Shown here: positions 24,649-28,644 of the stretch, piece by piece
Position numbering within the stretch: the first letter of the stretch is position 1
Layout of the letters: each line of letters begins with the position of its first letter
NCBI GenBank assembly: GCA_013416795.1
Contig: RQSC01000005.1
Span: 163,878-192,521 of the forward strand
Direction of reading: 5' to 3'
DNA length: 28,644 nucleotides
Source: Prasinococcaceae sp. CCMP 1430
Lineage: Eukaryota; Prasinodermophyta; Palmophyllophyceae; Prasinococcales; Prasinococcaceae
Position numbers and translations under genes: made by a program
The notes under the pieces: generated by a model
The model's input: only the letters and a program-made list of their open reading frames with translations
The model's database searches: none
Told to the model about the DNA's origin: nothing

Positions 24649-27600
24649 CTATTTGAACGTTTTACGCCTGTGGCGCGCCGAGCCCTCCACCAACTTGGGC
24701 ATCTGCGCCCTGAGCGCACCTTTCTTGATGCCTTCAGTAGCGACGGCCACCGCACTGCCAACGGCACCCGGCGTCATAGTGGCTCGCCGCTCAGCGCATG
24801 AGCGCCGCGCGAGGTAGCCACGAGCATGCGCTTGGATTTTCGTCGCCGCCGCGTTGCGCTCAGCGTTGAGCTGCGCGAGCCATGCCTCCACCTCGCCTGG
24901 GTCGCGCCAGTTTATGGATGGGGCTTGCTCGCTGTGGCCGTACTTCCAAGTGGCTTTCATACGCACGCGGAGCTTGCCGCGCCCGCCGGACGCTTCCAGC
25001 GGTACCCACAGGTCGACGGTCGTGTTCGGGGGTGCCCTAATCACCTGGGGGTTGTGGTTCTCGCTGCGATACCCTGCGTAGGAGTAGTACGCCCCACCGT
25101 CGGGCGCCCAGTTGACATTGACTATGCATTGACCGAGCAGCGGCGAGGTCAGGCGGCCCTTATTGCGCACCGAGAAACACCAGTAATCCGTCGCCGGAAA
25201 TGTATTCGGGCAACTGAATGTGGCCGGCACTTCGCCCGCCCAGCGCACGTAACCCGAGGGCGTCGTGATGGCCTGCACCTTGCGCTCCTTGACTGGGCTG
25301 CCCCAATCTGTCCAAGCAGCGGAACGCAGGCAGCAGGCGTGTCAGCGCGGGGCAAACACGCAGAGGAAAAAGGAGGGGACCGGGACCACGCGCGCTTGAG
25401 CGCGCGTGACGTGCTTGCACGCGCACGCACGGAAGTCCACCATCGGTCGGAGCTTCGCCGGTCCTTCGTCCAGGGCCATCGTCACCGTGCGCGCGTCCAT
25501 AGAGCTCGTGTGGCATCCGAGCTTTCTCGTCGAACGTCGCACGTTGAGCATCTTCCCGACGGCACACTTTGGCGCATCCGCTTCGGCGCCAGCCTGGAGG
25601 ATGTCGCCGAGCGTCAGGCGGCACTGGCCCAGGCACTCGTCTATGGCCTCGTCGTCATCGAAGACCGTACACTCGAGCTGCGCCTCGGAAATAGATGTGC
25701 ACGATGAGGCGATTGGAAAAGCGAAGATCTCACCCCACTCAGGGTTGAGGTCGTCTTCGATCGTCCTTGTGTAATGGACTGCCCCGCCGAGCTCGACCAC
25801 CACGTATGGATCGCTTAGGTTTCCTGGGCCCTCATCTAAGTTGAGCAGTTGGCGAGCACCATCGACGCGGACGAACAAGTACGCGGCGTGGCGTTTCATC
25901 GACGTCGCTCTGGAGAGCTTCATCGCTTTGGCCGCCTGGCGATCGAGCTCGTTGCCCGCCTGCTCGACGGGGCTGGCCGCGCGGGCGTCAGAAGGCGCAC
26001 CATTGCCGTTGATGGCTGATGCTCTTGCATCGAGCAGGACCGCGTCCATGTCAGCGCCATGCTCGCCGCCGTTGGCGGCGTGGGATGCGCTGGAAGCCCC
26101 CGTCGCGGTCCCAACATCGACGATGTACGCGGCCATCTTAACATCGCCAGCGACGGAACTGCGAGCGCTGCGCTGCTCAAGGCGCCGCCAGATCGGTCGC
26201 GTGGCGGAGTCCGTGTCAACTCCCGCCGCCTGCAGGCGCTTGCGCCGGTCGCTCTCGGCCTGGAGCATTTTCAGTGAAAGCGACACTTGGCCGAGAAACT
26301 CGTCGCTCCCAATAAAGTCTTCGTCAAAAAGCCTGACCATGACCATGCTCGGGCGCGCGGTGTCTACCTCTATGTCAAACGTCGTATTCCACTCGGGGTT
26401 CAAAGACCGATAGACCGTCTTCGTTTTGACAGGCTCGCTCTGTCCCGTCACATACACTTCCGCGTAGGGGTCGCTCGTCCCGCCGGCATCCTTGGCGAGC
26501 AGTTCGCGCGCCTCCGCGAGATGCACGCGCAGGACCGACCTGCCAGGTGTCACGTCCGACGCGTATTCAGTCTTTGCGATGTGCCTCTCGTCTAGTCCCA
26601 TGTGGATGAGATCGTTGTGGTTGCCGACCCAGACTGAGAGGTCGAGGAATCCTCGCCCAGTCTCTTCCTCGCCCCTGCCCGAGAGCGTTCTCCCGATCGC
26701 TCGCGGTGAAATAGGCGCCGGCGTGCCTCCGCGACCAAAACAGCCGAGCATACCATTGCTAGTCTTCGACGCCAGCGTCACGACTTCTTCCCCTCCCTTG
26801 CCGGCCAGTCTCGCGGCGCGCTGCTGCCACGGGCTCTGCGACGAGCCGTAGTCTCCGTCCTCCGACCTTTTTGCGATGCTGACAGTGGCCTCCGATGTGC
26901 CCACTTGCTTCTGCTTGATACCAGCGGCCTCGACCACCGTGACCTCCACCAAACCGAACGATGGCGTAGGCTTGTCCTGCGGCAACGGCGGCGGCAGAAA
27001 CGTGGGCATGAACCTCGGCCAAACGTAGCCCTCGGCGAGAACCTCGTTGATGATTGTTTCGACGAGCCCCTGCACGCCGGGCAAATCAGTCAACGAAAGG
27101 TTCACCCGCGTCTGCTTGATGCGCCCCTGCAGGTGGAGGCCCATCTGCAGCGCGGGCGTGTCCGTGAGGGCCGCGAGCACGGCGTTGTCTGCGGGGCGCA
27201 ACCGCAGCCTGGCGACGCCGTCAACGCGCAGGTTCGTGACAGTCACGAAGATCTTGGCGTTCTTCGAGCGGAAGATCGCCCGAAGAACACGGTTGGTTGC
27301 AATGTCCAATTCGATGCTGCACTTCAGGTCGTCGGAGATGAACTCAAATGCGCAGTCGACCAATGTGTCGGGAGCCAGCGTGCGCTCGCCGGCGGCGGAG
27401 GTCTGATCGACCGTGCCCCCCTCGGGCACGGCGAACGAGCGGATGATTGGGGCAGATGTACCGAGGTTGACCTCGCCCATCTTGATCCCTTTCACCCATC
27501 CGGGGAACGTGGTCTTGGCGTCGGTAGCGTTCAGCATGGACTCCATCTTCGCGTCGAGGTAGGTGGCGGTCTCCGCGGCGGCGGTGGGTGCGATGGTCGA

Positions 27601-27924
27601 ATCCCACATGCGAGCGAGGGCGACGTTGAGCCACTCGACAGTCTCGCCTTCGCCAGCACGCAACACACTCAGTCTTCTCGCGAGCGCGAGCTCCCATTGT
27701 TTCCTCAGGCGCTCAAATCTCTGCTCCTCAAAGTGGGCACGCCGCGCGTCTCGCCATTTCCCATAGGCGTACTGCACGCCCACCACAGCGAGGGAGGTGC
27801 CGAGCGCCCAGAGCCCGCGGAACGCGCGCGTCACGAGGCGCTGGCGGGTGGCATCGTCGCCCCCATCGGCATCCTTCGGTCCCTTCTTCTCGGCGCCAGC
27901 GCGCGCCTTCGTCGCCTTTGGCAT
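24649..27924 (-). CDS. ESYT: Extended synaptotagmin-like SMP/C2 protein with C-terminal IQ motif, 2 exons
   Basis: Exons 27924-25431 and 25307-24649 give 1050 aa. A membrane hairpin or helix lies at about 37-54 (LWALGTSLAVVGVQYAYG). An SMP lipid-transfer domain follows (about 95-305; VEWLNVALARMWDSTIAPTA, IKQTRVNLSLTDLPGVQGLV), then a degenerate C2 near 322 and two clear C2 domains: about 460-590 (GGTSDPYAEVYV, LNPEWNTTFDI, FDEDFIGSDEFLG) and about 678-790 (LSDPYVVVEL, LNPEWGEIFAF, FDDDEAIDECLG). The acidic loops suggest Ca2+ binding. After the 123-bp intron a further C2-like beta domain leads to an IQ motif, KIQAHARGYLARR (near 990), which should bind calmodulin. E-Syts tether ER to plasma membrane and move glycerolipids in response to Ca2+. 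The open frame continues upstream to 28380, but that part is Arg/Ala-rich noise; ATG 27924 is preferred. Confidence 0.88.
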
Positions 27925-28612
27925 AGCGGCGAGCAGAACTCCCCGCCAGTGCCCGCGCGGAGCGGCCGCGCTGCGGCGGCGCGCGCGCGCGCGCGCGTGC
28001 GTGGATGCGAAAGCTCGGCCTCGTCTCCACCGCCGCAAGAAGGGGCAGCGCCCGACGCCCGCCCGCCCGCACGCGCGCGCACTGTCGCTCCTCGCTACCA
28101 TCAAGGCGCTGGAGGTGCAGTCTGCGCGCGCCCGCCGCCGCTGTGGCACCGCCTCCGCCTCCGCCGCACGCGCGCGGAAAAGCGCCGCCGCGTGCGCGCT
28201 CGCCATCAAATCGCACGCGGCCAAAACCCACACATACACCGCAGCGGCAAAACGGCAAAATGAAAAGGACGGAGAGCTCCGCGATGCGTCCGCTAATCGT
28301 TTCTCCGCGCCAATTCGCACGCGGCCGGCCGAAGAGGAGGCGAAAGGTCGCAGGAGCGCCGCGCGGCAATGAGCTGCCAATGAGCGCGTGCCAACAACAC
28401 ATTTCGTATTTTTTTTTTATTTTTATGCGATGCGATCCGATCGAGGCGGAAAAACAAAAGGACGTGAAAACGAAAGCGTCGCAGACTGCGCTGCGATGTG
28501 AGCGTGAGCCTCATTCAACGCGCGCGCTCGACGCGTGCGCTGGAAGGGTGTTCGAAATGAGGGCGGGCGCGGCTGGGGGGTGCCACTGTGCGTGCACGAC
28601 ACTGGCGTGACC

Positions 28613-28613
<1 letters not shown>
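27925..28613. other. Upstream region of the E-Syt gene, no further gene seen
   Basis: About 690 bp of GC-rich sequence lies upstream of the E-Syt start. A GC-alternating tract at about 27979-27997, some 60 bp before the start codon, is a candidate Z-DNA former. A T-run lies near 28411-28424. None of the overlapping open frames has protein-like composition. Confidence 0.4.

Positions 28614-28644
<31 letters not shown>
28614..28644. repeat. Poly-C run at the window end
   Basis: The last 31 bases are all C and reach the end of the window. This is most simply a contig edge or an assembly/sequencing artefact at a homopolymer, though a genuine long C-tract cannot be excluded. Confidence 0.85.

Noticed and set aside
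26905-28263. 452-codon plus-strand frame
   Set aside because: Mirror of the E-Syt coding strand, rich in His, Arg and Gly with no motifs.
1-28644. tRNA, rRNA or mobile elements
   Set aside because: No cloverleaf-like B-box, rRNA core, transposase, reverse transcriptase or long terminal repeats were seen on reading either strand, though a careful covariance search was not possible.

Overview
The window is nuclear DNA from a very GC-rich eukaryotic microalga. Coding regions are interrupted by short GT-AG introns of about 100 bp. The encoded proteins point to a plastid-bearing, flagellated protist: a thylakoid-type signal peptidase, a plastid DUF760 protein, an LRRC49-type protein (tubulin polyglutamylase complex / ciliary) and an extended synaptotagmin. 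A haptophyte (for example Pavlovales) or a pelagophyte would fit, but the sequence alone does not fix the lineage. No bacterial operon, rRNA, tRNA, transposon or CRISPR array was seen.

Layout, left to right. Positions 52-189 (+) are probably the last exon of a gene that starts outside the window. A SAM-dependent methyltransferase (243-1914, -, 4 exons) is followed on the same strand by a membrane-anchored ankyrin/RING-H2 protein (2358-4336, -, 2 exons proposed), a PP2C phosphatase ending in a CaaX box (4569-6650, -) and an LRRC49 homologue (7640-10516, -, 3 exons). LRRC49 shares a 460-bp promoter region with TRM10, a tRNA m1R9 methyltransferase (10977-12011, +). TRM10 converges on a plastid signal peptidase (12114-13158, -, 2 exons), which is divergent from a bZIP-like factor (13730-14869, +). 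After a gene-free 920-bp stretch come a very unusual ubiquitin-conjugating enzyme carrying tandem SUMO-interacting motifs and a RING-like domain (15790-18234, +) and a secreted LCAT-like lipase/acyltransferase (18436-19927, +, 2 exons). Then follow a PIG3-type quinone oxidoreductase (20094-21522, -, 3 exons), an unrecognised helical protein (22076-22784, -, 2 exons), a DUF760 protein (23396-24586, +, 3 exons) and an extended synaptotagmin with an IQ motif (24649-27924, -, 2 exons). The window ends in a run of 31 C, most likely a contig edge.

Genes are packed tightly, with four convergent pairs separated by only 53-166 bp and three divergent pairs sharing 460-610-bp promoter regions. The genes do not form one pathway. 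There are loose themes: ubiquitin/SUMO signalling (two genes), membrane-lipid and contact-site biology (LCAT-like, E-Syt), RNA or other methylation (two genes) and plastid maintenance (signal peptidase, DUF760). All splice junctions were inferred by hand from reading-frame continuity, GT-AG dinucleotides and family similarity recalled from memory; none is backed by transcripts. The strongest candidate for something undescribed is the SIM-RING-E2 protein at 15790-18234.
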